Assembly (NCBI RefSeq): GCF_900113305.1 | Contig: NZ_FOOW01000003.1 | Span: forward strand, 180,389-244,388 | DNA length: 64,000 nt | Direction of reading: 5' to 3' | DNA from: Prevotella sp. KH2C16 | GTDB lineage: Bacteria > Bacteroidota > Bacteroidia > Bacteroidales > Bacteroidaceae | Shown: piece after piece, positions 6,901 through 16,762 of the stretch | Layout: every line of letters starts with the position of its first letter | How positions within the stretch are numbered: the first letter of the stretch is position 1 | The notes under the pieces: generated by a model | Told to the model about the DNA's origin: nothing | The model's database searches: none | What the model saw: the letters and a program-made list of their open reading frames with translations, nothing else | Translations under genes and position numbers: made by a program

Positions 6901-9900
6901 TTAGTATTCTCCCCAAGCCTTGATATCGATGTCTTCGGGCTTCAAGGTGCAGAAAGCATTGATGAAAGCACTGGCCAGACGGCTATTGGTTATCAATGGA
7001 ATGTTCAAATCTATGGCCGTACGGCGAATCTTGTAGCCATTGGTCAACTCATGTGGCGTAAGATCCTTAGGTATATTTACCACCATATCAATCTTGTGCT
7101 CATGCATCAAGGTAAGTGCCTGCGGCTCCAAGCCTTCGTCAGAAGGCCAATAAACACGAGTGTTCTCCACCCCGTTCTCCGCAAGATACTTTGATGTTCC
7201 TCCGGTAGCATAAAGCTCATACCCCTGAAGTTTCAGCTTGCGTGCAGCATCCAGCATTTCCGCCTTTTGCTTTGCCCCTCCCGTAGAGAGAAGTACCGTG
7301 TGCTTAGGGATGCGATGTCCGACGCTTAGCATTGACTTCAACAATGCCTGGTTTGTATCATCACCGAGGCATCCGACTTCACCTGTAGAGCTCATGTCTA
7401 CTCCTAAGACCGGATCCGCCTTTTGTAAGCGGTTAAAAGAGAACTGACTTGCCTTGATTCCAACATAGTCAAGGTCGAAAAGATTCTTGTTAGGTTTCGT
7501 TACAGGGATACCTAACATCACCTTTGTGGCAAGCTCAATGAGATTAAGCTTGAGCACTTTGCTCACAAACGGGAAAGAGCGAGACGCCCGCAAGTTGCAT
7601 TCTATCACCAGAATATCGTTCTCGCGAGCCATAAACTGGATGTTGAAAGGTCCGTTGATGTGGAGTGCAGAGGCTATCTCACGGCTCACGCGCTTGATGC
7701 GCCTTACTGTTTCCACATAGATTTTCTGTGGCGGGAACTGAATCGTGGCATCGCCGGAATGCACTCCGGCAAACTCAATATGCTCGCTAATCGCATACGC
7801 CAGGATTTCCCCGTTACGCGCAACGGCATCCATCTCTATCTCCTTCGCATTCTCAATAAACTTCGATACCACGACGGGATGGTCTTCACTCACATTAGCT
7901 GCAAGTTGCAAGAAACGATGCAATTCATCCTCATTGGAGCAGACATTCATGGCAGCACCAGAGAGCACATACGATGGGCGCACCAAAACAGGGAAGCCTA
8001 CCCGATTGACAAACTCATCAATATCACTCATGCTCATCAGGGCGCTCCACTCCGGTTGGTTGATTCCGCGGTCAGTAAGCATGGCTGAGAATTTTGCCCG
8101 GTCTTCTGCATGGTCAATATCCTTGGCGGCCGTACCCAATATAGGTACATTTGCAGCATCAAGCCACAATGCCAGATTGTTGGGAATCTGCCCTCCCGTA
8201 GATACGATTACACCGTGCGGATTCTCCAAATCTATAATATCCATGACACGCTCGAAGGTGAGTTCATCAAAGTAAAGGCGGTCGCACATATCATAATCAG
8301 TAGATACCGTCTCTGGATTATAGTTGATCATGATGGAGCGATAGCCTTCTTTGCGTATCGTGTTCAAAGCCTGAACTCCGCACCAGTCAAATTCAACGGA
8401 ACTCCCGATGCGGTAAGCGCCAGAGCCCAAGACGATGACCGAGCGTTTGTCATTATAGAAATCAATGTCCGAAGCAACGCCAGAATAGGTAACATAGAGA
8501 TAGTTGGTCTGTGCCGGATACTCCGCAGCGAGCGTATCAATCTGCTTTACGACTGGCAGAATAGCATAGTTCTTACGCAGATTACGGACAACCAAAGCAG
8601 CCTTGTGCATGTTTCCGATCTCATGTTCCAGTCCTACGGCACGGGCTATCTGGAAATCTGTAAAACCATAGACCTTTGCCTTGCGCAACAGTTCCTTGTC
8701 AAGCGTGTTGATATTATATCTCTTCAAAGTTTCATCAATATCGATTATTCGCTTCAATTTCTCAAGGAACCACTTGTCTATCTTGGTCAAATCATGTATC
8801 TGATCAACGGTATAACCTCTGTGCATTGCCTTGGAAATCACGAAAACACGCTTGTCCGTAGGTTCTTGTAAAGCGGCGTCTATATCATCTATCTCAAGTT
8901 CCTTGTTCTCAACGAAGCCGTGCATGCCTTGGCCTATCATACGAAGCCCCTTCTGTATGGCCTCCTCAAAAGTGCGGCCAATAGCCATCACCTCTCCCAC
9001 GGACTTCATGCTTGAACCCAATTCCTTGTCTACGCCACGGAACTTAGAAAGGTCCCATCGCGGAATCTTGCACACAACATAATCGAGGGCAGGCTCGAAG
9101 AATGCACTCGTTGTCTTTGTTACGGTATTCTTCAATTCAAAAAGTCCATATCCCATACCGAGCTTTGCCGCGACAAAAGCCAATGGATAACCCGTAGCTT
9201 TCGATGCTAATGCGGAAGAACGGCTCAAACGGGCATTCACCTCTATTACGCGGTAATCTTCGCTCTTTGGGTCAAAAGCATACTGCACATTACATTCACC
9301 GACAATCCCAATGTGCCGGATAATCTTGATAGATAACGCACGCAGCTTATGGTATTCGCTGTTGCTAAGTGTCTGGGACGGGGCTACGACTATCGACTCG
9401 CCCGTATGGATGCCAAGCGGATCGAAATTCTCCATGTTACATACCGTAATACAATTATCATATCTGTCCCGCACAACCTCATATTCTATCTCTTTCCAAC
9501 CCTTCAGGCTTTTCTCTACTAGAACTTGCGGCGAGAATGAGAATGCCTTCTCGGCAAGCTTATCAAGTTCTTCTTCATTATCCGCAAATCCACTTCCAAG
9601 TCCACCCAAGGCATAAGCGGCACGAATAATGACAGGATAACCCAGTTCCGAGGCCGCCTTACGAGTTTGCTCAATACTCTCACAAGCCTCACTATTGATG
9701 GTTTTTACATCTATCTCGTCCAGCTTCTTTACAAAAAGTTCTCGGTCTTCGGTATCGATTATGGCCTGAACTGGAGTTCCCAGAACTTGCACATTGTATT
9801 TCTGAAGCACACCGCTCTTATAAAGCTCTACCCCACAATTAAGTGCCGTCTGACCGCCAAAACTAAGTAATATACCATCCGGCCTTTCTTTCTCGATAAT

Positions 9901-10125
9901 CTTTTCAACAAAGTATGGCTGCACCGGCAGGAAATATATCTGGTCAGCAACACCTTCCGAGGTCTGTACTGTAGCAATATTCGGATTAATAAGCACAGTA
10001 ATTACGCCTTCTTCCCGCAAAGCTTTCAGAGCCTGTGAGCCAGAGTAGTCGAACTCGCCTGCTTCCCCAATCTTCAACGCCCCCGAACCAAGCAATAATA
10101 CCTTCTTTATATTTTCGTTCCTCAT
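6901..10125 (-). CDS. carB: Carbamoyl-phosphate synthase large subunit
   Basis: A 1074-residue enzyme, the normal CarB length. It has two homologous ATP-grasp halves: the first opens 'KVLLLGSGALKIGEAGEFDY', the second 'SVIVLGSGAYRIGSSVEFDW' near residue 555. The C-terminal 140 residues form the MGS-like allosteric domain ('LSTGGAKQKAEML', 'LYATGGTSKYL'). It makes carbamoyl phosphate from bicarbonate, ammonia (from CarA) and two ATP for pyrimidine and arginine synthesis. It is the last gene of the leftward purF-like/carA/carB operon, 6 bp after carA. Confidence 0.97.
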   Translation of the reverse strand: MRNENIKKVLLLGSGALKIGEAGEFDYSGSQALKALREEGVITVLINPNIATVQTSEGVADQIYFLPVQPYFVEKIIEKERPDGILLSFGGQTALNCGVELYKSGVLQKYNVQVLGTPVQAIIDTEDRELFVKKLDEIDVKTINSEACESIEQTRKAASELGYPVIIRAAYALGGLGSGFADNEEELDKLAEKAFSFSPQVLVEKSLKGWKEIEYEVVRDRYDNCITVCNMENFDPLGIHTGESIVVAPSQTLSNSEYHKLRALSIKIIRHIGIVGECNVQYAFDPKSEDYRVIEVNARLSRSSALASKATGYPLAFVAAKLGMGYGLFELKNTVTKTTSAFFEPALDYVVCKIPRWDLSKFRGVDKELGSSMKSVGEVMAIGRTFEEAIQKGLRMIGQGMHGFVENKELEIDDIDAALQEPTDKRVFVISKAMHRGYTVDQIHDLTKIDKWFLEKLKRIIDIDETLKRYNINTLDKELLRKAKVYGFTDFQIARAVGLEHEIGNMHKAALVVRNLRKNYAILPVVKQIDTLAAEYPAQTNYLYVTYSGVASDIDFYNDKRSVIVLGSGAYRIGSSVEFDWCGVQALNTIRKEGYRSIMINYNPETVSTDYDMCDRLYFDELTFERVMDIIDLENPHGVIVSTGGQIPNNLALWLDAANVPILGTAAKDIDHAEDRAKFSAMLTDRGINQPEWSALMSMSDIDEFVNRVGFPVLVRPSYVLSGAAMNVCSNEDELHRFLQLAANVSEDHPVVVSKFIENAKEIEMDAVARNGEILAYAISEHIEFAGVHSGDATIQFPPQKIYVETVRRIKRVSREIASALHINGPFNIQFMARENDILVIECNLRASRSFPFVSKVLKLNLIELATKVMLGIPVTKPNKNLFDLDYVGIKASQFSFNRLQKADPVLGVDMSSTGEVGCLGDDTNQALLKSMLSVGHRIPKHTVLLSTGGAKQKAEMLDAARKLKLQGYELYATGGTSKYLAENGVENTRVYWPSDEGLEPQALTLMHEHKIDMVVNIPKDLTPHELTNGYKIRRTAIDLNIPLITNSRLASAFINAFCTLKPEDIDIKAWGEY

Positions 10126-10131
10126 GATGTT

Positions 10132-11208
10132 TTACTTTAATGCTTCCACAAACTTATCAAACATAAACTCCGTATCTAATGGACCGGAACATGCTTCCGG
10201 ATGAAACTGGCTGGAAAACCACGGATATTTCTTATGGCGGATACCCTCATTGCTGCCGTCGTTCATATTGACGAAAAGTTCTTGCCAGTCCCGTCCTAAA
10301 GTAGTTGCGTCCAAAGCGTAACCATGATTCTGGGAAGTTATATAGCACTTTTCTGTACCTACTAAACGGACTGGCTGATTATGAGAACGATGGCCATACT
10401 TCAATTTATAAATAACGGCTCCCGATGCCTTCCCTAACAATTGGTTGCCCATGCAAATTCCACAAATAGGCTTTCGGGAAAGTCCCATCTGCTTTCGTAT
10501 AATCTTTACCGCATCCTCACAAGTATCAGGATCACCAGGCCCATTAGCCAGAAAAAGCCCATCGAAGTCCATGTCTGTGTAATCATAGTTCCAAGGAACC
10601 CTGATTACTTCCATATTTCGATTAACCAGTTCACGGATTATATTTGCCTTAACACCACAATCTACCAATACAACTTTCCTTCCTACTCCTTCATTATATC
10701 TGATGACAGACTTACAACTCACCCTATCGACAAAGTTCACTCCTTCATAATCAGCTAGCGGAATATTACCCGGATCGTCATCAAACAGGATTTGTCCCAT
10801 CATTACACCGTGTTCCCGAAGGACCTTCGTAAGCTCTCGGGTATCAATACCAGTAATGCCTGGCACATGTTCACGCTTCAACCAGGCTGCAAGACTTTCT
10901 ACCGCATTCCAATGAGAATACTGCTCACTATAATCTGAAACTATAAGAGCCGATGCATAAATCTTATCACTTTCCATAAAAGATGGAAGTCCGTTAGATT
11001 CTGTCATGCAAGGGGGAACTCCATAATTACCCACCAATGGGAATGTCAGCGTCAACAACTGGCCTGCATAAGACGGATCGGTAAGGCTTTCGGGATAGCC
11101 CATCATCGCTGTATTAAACACCACTTCTCCAGCTACTGGGGTTTCATACCCAAATGATTTCCCATGAAATTTCGTGCCATCCGATAACAGTAAAGTTACA
11201 TTTCTCAT
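10132..11208 (-). CDS. carA: Carbamoyl-phosphate synthase small (glutaminase) subunit
   Basis: A 358-residue glutamine amidotransferase subunit. The N-terminal CPSase small-chain domain covers about residues 1-140 ('FGYETPVAGEVVFNTAMMGY'). The class I GATase domain follows with nucleophile Cys252 in 'PICGICMGNQLLG' and the His/Glu pair in 'HPEACSGP' near residue 338. It releases ammonia from glutamine and passes it to CarB. It sits 5 bp after the amidophosphoribosyltransferase gene and 6 bp before carB. Confidence 0.97.
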   Translation of the reverse strand: MRNVTLLLSDGTKFHGKSFGYETPVAGEVVFNTAMMGYPESLTDPSYAGQLLTLTFPLVGNYGVPPCMTESNGLPSFMESDKIYASALIVSDYSEQYSHWNAVESLAAWLKREHVPGITGIDTRELTKVLREHGVMMGQILFDDDPGNIPLADYEGVNFVDRVSCKSVIRYNEGVGRKVVLVDCGVKANIIRELVNRNMEVIRVPWNYDYTDMDFDGLFLANGPGDPDTCEDAVKIIRKQMGLSRKPICGICMGNQLLGKASGAVIYKLKYGHRSHNQPVRLVGTEKCYITSQNHGYALDATTLGRDWQELFVNMNDGSNEGIRHKKYPWFSSQFHPEACSGPLDTEFMFDKFVEALK

Positions 11209-11213
11209 TATAA

Positions 11214-13109
11214 TCAGAATTTTTGTTCGTATTGATAAACCCTCTCCATATAATTAACAAAAGCTTGATTACAAAGCTTTGTTCCTCCGGGAGTAGGATA
11301 TTTCCCTGTGAAATACCAATCACCCTTATGTTCAGGTATTGCCTTATGCAAGCCTTCAACAGACTGGAAGACAAGGTCTATTGGTGTCGTTACATCGGCG
11401 GGTCGCAGCATCTCCACAATTTTCTTATTAATATCTTCTATGCTAAATGGTCTATAGACATCCCGTACACAATTGCGCATTTCGCTCTTTGGCTTCAAAA
11501 GTTCTTGCTGACAATTGTGGTAGGTATCATCTATCAACTGATATAGCCCCCTCTCCTTTAATAATTCCATAGTTGCCCTGAATGCACAAAACTCCTCTAA
11601 CCGAGGCATATCGATTCCATAATAATCAGGATATCGAATCTGAGGAGCGCTACTCACTACTACAATCTTCTTAGGATGCAACCTGTCGAGAATGCGGATA
11701 ATGCTCTCCTTCAAGGTTGTACCGCGGACAATACTGTCATCTATGATCACAAGGTTATCCATATAAGGTTCTATGCTTCCATATGTTATATCATACACAT
11801 GGGAAGCGAGATCGTTCCGCGATTTACTTTCCGTGATAAAGGTGCGAAGCTTGATGTCTTTCCATGCGACCTTTTCACTTCTCACGGAGAGACTTAGTAT
11901 TTTATCCAGTTCCTCATGAGTAGGAGTATGTCCTAAATCTAAAATCGCCTGAATCTTCTTTTCGTGCACAAACTTACGGAAACCTTCTAAAAGCCCATAG
12001 AAGGCAACCTCTGCCGTATTGGGAACGAAAGATAATACCGTGTGCTCCGTATCATTGTCTACAGACGCCAAAACCAGCTGGGTTAGTTGCTCACCCAATT
12101 TTTTACGCTCCAGATAAATATCTTTGTCCGAACCTCGAGAAAAGTAAATCCGCTCAAAGGAACATGCGGAATCCCCTTTCTGGTCAAGAATCTGTTTCAC
12201 CTCACATTCCCCGCTACGCTTTACCAATAAGGCACAGCCGGGGCGAAGTTCCTGTATATCTTCGCATTCCAGCTCGAATGTAGTCTGCAATACCGGTCTC
12301 TCGGAAGCAACAACAACGATTTCATCATTCCTATAATAATAGGCCGGACGAATTGCCCACGGATCCCGGATGGAAAACATCTCACCCGAACCGGTAAGGC
12401 CACACACCACATATCCTCCATCAAAGTTTTCCATAGATGTCTTGAGGACATTGGCCATTTCCACATGGTCTTCTATATAATGTGTGATCTCTGTATCCTT
12501 TAATCCTCTCTCCTGCGCCTCAACAAAGTTTCTTTCTACTTCCCTGTCAAGCCTGTGCCCCATTAATTCGAGCATAATATAGCTGTCGCTATAGATGCGA
12601 GGAAATTGTCCTTGTCGGGTAAGCCGTTCAAAAACCTCTTCAATATTAGTCATATTGAAGTTGCCGCAAAGGCAGAGATTCTTGGCTTTCCAATTATTTC
12701 GACGGAGAAAAGGATGAACAAATCGTATACCCTTCTTTCCCGTCGTAGAATATCTCAAGTGCCCCATATACAGTTCTCCGGCAAAAGGCAGGTTCTCTTT
12801 GACATATTCGATATCATTCAACCGCTCTTGTGAGAAATCCTTATACTGGGAATAGACACTGGAAAATATGTTCTGTATGGCGTCCTTCCCTTCTGCACGC
12901 TCCCGGAACATATATTCATTACCAGGCTGCGCCCCCAATTTCACGCAGGCTATGCCTGCCCCCTCCTGTCCGCGATTGTGTTCTTTCTCCATCATGAGAT
13001 AGAGTTTATTAAGCGCATACATCCATGTACCATACTTCTGATGGTAATATTCCAATGGCTTAAGCAATCTTATAAGTGCTATCCCACATTCATGTTTTAG
13101 TGGTTCCAA
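11214..13109 (-). CDS. Amidophosphoribosyltransferase-like protein (PurF family, long form)
   Basis: A 631-residue PurF-family protein. N-terminal class II glutamine amidotransferase with Cys8 in 'KHECGIALIRLL' (a seven-residue propeptide would expose it) and 'HNRGQEGAGIACV'. The phosphoribosyltransferase PRPP loop is 'LVIIDDSIVRGTTLK' (about 453-467). By family it makes phosphoribosylamine from PRPP and glutamine. It is over 100 residues longer than standard PurF, with a C-terminal extension after the PRTase. The start is TTG at 13109: a stop lies two codons upstream, AAGGAA is a suitable ribosome binding site, and the KHECG motif needs this start. Standing first before carA-carB pairs two glutamine amidotransferase steps. 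Catalytic residues look intact, so purine synthesis is plausible but a specialised paralogue is possible. Confidence 0.85.
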   Translation of the reverse strand: MEPLKHECGIALIRLLKPLEYYHQKYGTWMYALNKLYLMMEKEHNRGQEGAGIACVKLGAQPGNEYMFRERAEGKDAIQNIFSSVYSQYKDFSQERLNDIEYVKENLPFAGELYMGHLRYSTTGKKGIRFVHPFLRRNNWKAKNLCLCGNFNMTNIEEVFERLTRQGQFPRIYSDSYIMLELMGHRLDREVERNFVEAQERGLKDTEITHYIEDHVEMANVLKTSMENFDGGYVVCGLTGSGEMFSIRDPWAIRPAYYYRNDEIVVVASERPVLQTTFELECEDIQELRPGCALLVKRSGECEVKQILDQKGDSACSFERIYFSRGSDKDIYLERKKLGEQLTQLVLASVDNDTEHTVLSFVPNTAEVAFYGLLEGFRKFVHEKKIQAILDLGHTPTHEELDKILSLSVRSEKVAWKDIKLRTFITESKSRNDLASHVYDITYGSIEPYMDNLVIIDDSIVRGTTLKESIIRILDRLHPKKIVVVSSAPQIRYPDYYGIDMPRLEEFCAFRATMELLKERGLYQLIDDTYHNCQQELLKPKSEMRNCVRDVYRPFSIEDINKKIVEMLRPADVTTPIDLVFQSVEGLHKAIPEHKGDWYFTGKYPTPGGTKLCNQAFVNYMERVYQYEQKF

Positions 13110-13170
13110 TTCTTATTTCCTTTATTTCTACTAACGATTACGAAATTATTTACGCTTTCCCTCAAAAGAA

Positions 13171-13213
13171 AAAAATGAAGAATGTAATGTTTCGAGTCAT
13201 TATCATTCTTCAT
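13171..13213 (-). terminator. Hairpin downstream of the Wza-like gene
   Basis: AAAATGAAGAATG pairs with CATTCTTCATTTT across an approximately 17-nt loop. It follows the stop at 13225 in the leftward direction, where a T run is provided by the A-rich plus strand, and separates this gene from the car operon. Confidence 0.6.
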
Positions 13214-13224
13214 TTTCCGGTTCT

Positions 13225-14025
13225 TTAGTTCCTCACGATGTTCGTTATAAAGGAGGCTACCGAGATTACGATACTTACAAGCGAGAACCAGATGGTCGTC
13301 GACTGCCCGATTCCTGAGTTTTTGGCTTTAACCTTGTTTGGCTCCACATATATCACATCATTCTGCTGTAAATAATAATAAGGTGAATTTATGATATGCG
13401 CATCATTCAAGTTCAGACGGTGTGCGGTCTTCTCACCATTAGCATCCTCACGAATCAGAATGATGTTATTACGCTTACCATAGATGGTCAAGTCTCCAGC
13501 CTGGGCAATAGCCTCGAGAACACTCATTTTCTCCGTCTCTACCTGGACAACCTTAGGTGATGCAACCTCACCCATGACCGTAACATGATAACTGGACATA
13601 CGAACCGTAACAATCGGGTTTTCCGTCTTTGCAAGATAAGGTGCTATCTTGCTCGCAACCAAGTCTTGACATTCGTTCTTCGTCAAACCGGCAACATGCA
13701 ACTTCCCCACAACCGGGAAATTAATATATCCGTCATTATCAACCAGGTAACCTTGGAGGGAACCGGAGCCACCGTTCAGCTGTCCCCTGGAGCCAATACT
13801 ATTAGATACTGCCAGGTTAAACGGAGCCGCAGCTTCTGGAGTCAAGGTGTTTACCGTGATGGTAAGCATATCCTTTGGCATGATTTTTGCATCATACAGG
13901 CCTCTCGAAGCAGCAAGACTGATAGAGTCAATATTCTGGAAATAAGCCACTTTCTTACTGCCTGCACAACTTCCGACAAGCGCAATCATCAGCAATGCGA
14001 TGAATGGGATTAGGATTTTTTTCAT
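13225..14025 (-). CDS. Polysaccharide export lipoprotein, Wza/BexD type
   Basis: A 266-residue outer-membrane polysaccharide export protein. Lipoprotein signal with lipobox VGSC near residue 20, then a poly-export domain ('YDAKIMPKDMLTITVNTL'), an SLBB-type domain ('VTVMGEVASPKVVQVE') and a hydrophobic C-terminal helix (about 245-262). Such proteins form the outer-membrane pore for capsule or exopolysaccharide. Usually the gene sits beside a Wzc-type chain-length kinase and glycosyltransferases; here it stands alone between the car operon and uxaC, with its own promoter (14059) and terminator. Confidence 0.9.
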   Translation of the reverse strand: MKKILIPFIALLMIALVGSCAGSKKVAYFQNIDSISLAASRGLYDAKIMPKDMLTITVNTLTPEAAAPFNLAVSNSIGSRGQLNGGSGSLQGYLVDNDGYINFPVVGKLHVAGLTKNECQDLVASKIAPYLAKTENPIVTVRMSSYHVTVMGEVASPKVVQVETEKMSVLEAIAQAGDLTIYGKRNNIILIREDANGEKTAHRLNLNDAHIINSPYYYLQQNDVIYVEPNKVKAKNSGIGQSTTIWFSLVSIVISVASFITNIVRN

Positions 14026-14058
14026 ATTATAAAATTTCGTGTGTCAATAAAAACAAAG

Positions 14059-14066
14059 CAAATTTA
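14059..14066 (-). promoter_or_regulatory. Promoter of the Wza-like gene (TAAATTTG)
   Basis: Exact TAnnTTTG about 33 nt upstream of ATG 14025. Confidence 0.5.
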
Positions 14067-14117
14067 ATACTATTTTTTGAAAGTCGCAAAGATTTAGCTA
14101 ATTAATTAATAAAAATC

Positions 14118-15524
14118 TCAGAAATCAAAAAATCTGAAATAGCGATAGGCATTATTATAACTAATGTCTTCAACCATACGATAAAGTGGCTTCCCGTCTG
14201 CAGGCAACAGACCATTTTCAACATCACTCCCAAGAATATTACACAACAATCTCCTAAAATACTCATGACGGGGATAGCTTAGGAACGAACGGGAATCCGT
14301 AAGCATACCGACGAAACGAGACAACAGCCCAAGATTGGAAAGGGCCTCCATCTGCCTGCGCATGCCATCCAGGTTGTCGTTAAACCACCACCCCGCCCCA
14401 AACTGCATCTTCCCGGGTTCACTTCCATCTTGGAAATTACCGATCATGGACGCCACCATTTCATTGGCGTTGGGATTTAAGGTGTAGATGATTGTCCTGG
14501 TCAGTTTGCCTTCCGAACTCAGATAGCTGAAGAAATGGCTCATCGCCAAGGCCGTCTCGTATTCTCCTATCGAGTCAAAACCCGTGTCCGGGCCAAGCTG
14601 CTTGAACATTTTCTGGTTATTGTTACGCATCGGACCATAATGATACTGCTGCGTCCAGTCTGCATCGGCATCCATTTCTGCATTCAGGGCAAGGAAGCTC
14701 TTCTTGTATTGGTGTATCTCCTGGGCACTCAACTGCATGCCCCGCATGGCCTTGGAGAAAATGGTCTCCACCTGTGAATCTGAATAAAACTCATCGTAGA
14801 ACATCTCTATGCCATGATCGGAGAGTCTGCATCCATTCTCTCCGAAGAAGTCGTGCCTCTTCTGCAAAGCATCCATCAGGTCTTTAAATGTAACAATGTT
14901 AGTATCAGAGGCCTCCGAAAGTTTATTGATATAGTCATTAAATCCTATTTTGTCTATATCCATCGCCTTGTCGGGACGCCATGCCGGCAACATCTTGATT
15001 TCAAATTCGCTGTCCCGGGTAGCCTTGTGCCAACGAAGGTCATCTATGGGATCGTCTGTCGTACAGACACATTTCACATTATATTTGCGCATCAATCCCC
15101 GTGCCGAGAATTCTGGCAGTTGCAGCTTCTCGTTGCATTCATCATAGATTTCACGGGCAGTTTCCGGCATCAGCAACTTCTGAATATCAAATGCGGTGCG
15201 CAGCTCAAGGTGCGTCCAATGATATAAAGGGTTCCTATATAAATAGGGAACGGTCTCTGCCCACTTCTCAAATTTCTCCCAGTCGGACGCCTCCCCTGTT
15301 ATATATCTTTCGTCAACACCATTACTTCTCATGGCTCTCCACTTGTAATGATCGCCTCCAAGCCAAAGCTCCGTGATGTTCTTAAAGCGATGATCCTCGG
15401 CCACCATCCGCGGATCCAGATGGCAATGGTAGTCGATAATCGGCATCTTTGCGGCATGGTTGTGATAGAGGTCTCTGGCGGTCTCCGTATCTAACAGGAA
15501 GTCTTTATCCATAAACTGTTTCAT
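14118..15524 (-). CDS. uxaC: Glucuronate isomerase
   Basis: A 468-residue uronate isomerase of normal length. The N-terminal metal site 'IDYHCHLDPRMVAEDHRF' and 'NITELWLGGDHYKWRAMR' are characteristic. It interconverts D-glucuronate/D-fructuronate and D-galacturonate/D-tagaturonate, opening hexuronate degradation from pectin and glycosaminoglycans. Partner genes (uxaB, uxuA, kdgK) are not in the window, so it is a stand-alone gene. Its promoter at 15557 is divergent from that of the asparaginase gene. Confidence 0.96.
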   Translation of the reverse strand: MKQFMDKDFLLDTETARDLYHNHAAKMPIIDYHCHLDPRMVAEDHRFKNITELWLGGDHYKWRAMRSNGVDERYITGEASDWEKFEKWAETVPYLYRNPLYHWTHLELRTAFDIQKLLMPETAREIYDECNEKLQLPEFSARGLMRKYNVKCVCTTDDPIDDLRWHKATRDSEFEIKMLPAWRPDKAMDIDKIGFNDYINKLSEASDTNIVTFKDLMDALQKRHDFFGENGCRLSDHGIEMFYDEFYSDSQVETIFSKAMRGMQLSAQEIHQYKKSFLALNAEMDADADWTQQYHYGPMRNNNQKMFKQLGPDTGFDSIGEYETALAMSHFFSYLSSEGKLTRTIIYTLNPNANEMVASMIGNFQDGSEPGKMQFGAGWWFNDNLDGMRRQMEALSNLGLLSRFVGMLTDSRSFLSYPRHEYFRRLLCNILGSDVENGLLPADGKPLYRMVEDISYNNAYRYFRFFDF

Positions 15525-15556
15525 GATGTATTTGATTTTTTAAGCGTTTTCGTGTG

Positions 15557-15564
15557 CAAATATA
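15557..15564 (-). promoter_or_regulatory. Promoter of uxaC (TATATTTG)
   Basis: Exact -7 box 32 nt upstream of the uxaC ATG. It is back-to-back with the asparaginase promoter, only 32 bp between the two boxes, so the polymerase footprints overlap. Confidence 0.6.
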
Positions 15565-15596
15565 CTAAAAATTTTGGATTTGTGAGTTTTTTGGCC

Positions 15597-15604
15597 TATA
15601 TTTG
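15597..15604 (+). promoter_or_regulatory. Promoter of the asparaginase gene (TATATTTG)
   Basis: Exact -7 box with TTTG at 15573-15576, 20 bp upstream, which is the expected -33 spacing. The ATG is 26 nt downstream. Confidence 0.65.
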
Positions 15605-15630
15605 CGGCAAAATACGACACAAAGGCTAAT

Positions 15631-16665
15631 ATGAAAAGAACCGAGAAAGTCCTTCTGATATACACGGGAGGTACCATTGGCATGGGGCGCAATCCCGAGA
15701 CCGGCGCATTAGAGCCATTGGATCTCACCCATTTGGTAAAGCTTCTACCAGAATTCCACTACATCAGAACCGGCATAGATGTCTATCAGTTTGAGCCCAT
15801 CATCGACTCGAGTGATATGAATCCGGAACTGTGGGCACAGCTCGTACGAATCATTTCGGAGCGATATGAGCTCTATGACGGGTTCGTGATTCTCCATGGA
15901 ACCGACACGATGGCCTATACGGCATCGGCTCTCTCGTTCATGCTGGAGAACCTGACGAAGCCTGTTATCCTCACCGGAAGCCAACTCCCGTTAGGGCAGC
16001 TGCGCACGGACGGCAAGGAGAATCTCCTGACCAGCATCGAGCTTGCCTCACAGCACAACCCCGATGGAACTCCAATCGTCCCTGAAGTGTGCATCTATTT
16101 TAACGGCGCACTCCTCCGAGGGAATCGGTCAACCAAGCAGAATGCCGATGGCTTCGACGCCTTCGACTCCTTCAACTATCCGCATTTGTGCGAGTCCGGC
16201 GTAAACTTCACCTTCTACAGGCACCACATTCTGAAACCGGATTTCTCTAAGCCGATGACTCCCCATTTCGAGATGGACGGCAACATCATCGTGTTCTCCT
16301 TGTTCCCGGGGATACAGGAGCCTGCCGTGAAGCATGTGCTCGAAGCGCCGGAACTGCGAGGCATCGTGATGAGAACCTATGGCAGCGGCAACGCCCCCCA
16401 TGCTCCGTGGATGACCAAACTGCTGAAGGAGGCAAGCAACCGCGGCGTGTGCGTCGTCAATATCAGCCAGTGCATATCGGGAAGTGTCGAGATGTCGAGA
16501 TACGATACTGGCTATCAACTTCAGGATGCGGGGGTCATTTCGGGGCTTGACAGCACCGTAGAAGCCGCCATAGCCAAGCTGATGCACCTCCAGGCCAGAT
16601 ACGATGACTATGCCACCATCCGCAAGATGATGACCATGTCGCTGGCGGGTGAAATCACAATTTAG
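15631..16665 (+). CDS. ansA: Type I (cytosolic) L-asparaginase
   Basis: A 344-residue asparaginase without signal peptide. The first catalytic Thr lies in 'LLIYTGGTIGMGRN' and the second in 'ILHGTDTMAYTASAL'; 'PVILTGSQLPLGQLRTDG' is also diagnostic. The lack of a signal indicates the cytosolic, low-affinity type I enzyme that turns asparagine into aspartate and ammonia. It is divergent from uxaC and followed 97 bp later by rubrerythrin, which has its own promoter. Confidence 0.95.
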   Translation: MKRTEKVLLIYTGGTIGMGRNPETGALEPLDLTHLVKLLPEFHYIRTGIDVYQFEPIIDSSDMNPELWAQLVRIISERYELYDGFVILHGTDTMAYTASALSFMLENLTKPVILTGSQLPLGQLRTDGKENLLTSIELASQHNPDGTPIVPEVCIYFNGALLRGNRSTKQNADGFDAFDSFNYPHLCESGVNFTFYRHHILKPDFSKPMTPHFEMDGNIIVFSLFPGIQEPAVKHVLEAPELRGIVMRTYGSGNAPHAPWMTKLLKEASNRGVCVVNISQCISGSVEMSRYDTGYQLQDAGVISGLDSTVEAAIAKLMHLQARYDDYATIRKMMTMSLAGEITI

Positions 16666-16718
16666 CCCTGATTTGTAATTATTACAATAAAATATTTGGA
16701 TTTTTTACAGATTCTTTA

Positions 16719-16726
16719 TAACTTTG
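16719..16726 (+). promoter_or_regulatory. Promoter of rubrerythrin (TTTG-N20-TAACTTTG)
   Basis: Full Bacteroidota promoter: TTTG at 16695-16698, 20 bp spacer, exact -7 box, ATG 36 nt downstream. Confidence 0.75.
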
Positions 16727-16762
16727 CAGCATACAAAATACCAAACATAAACAAACTAAATT

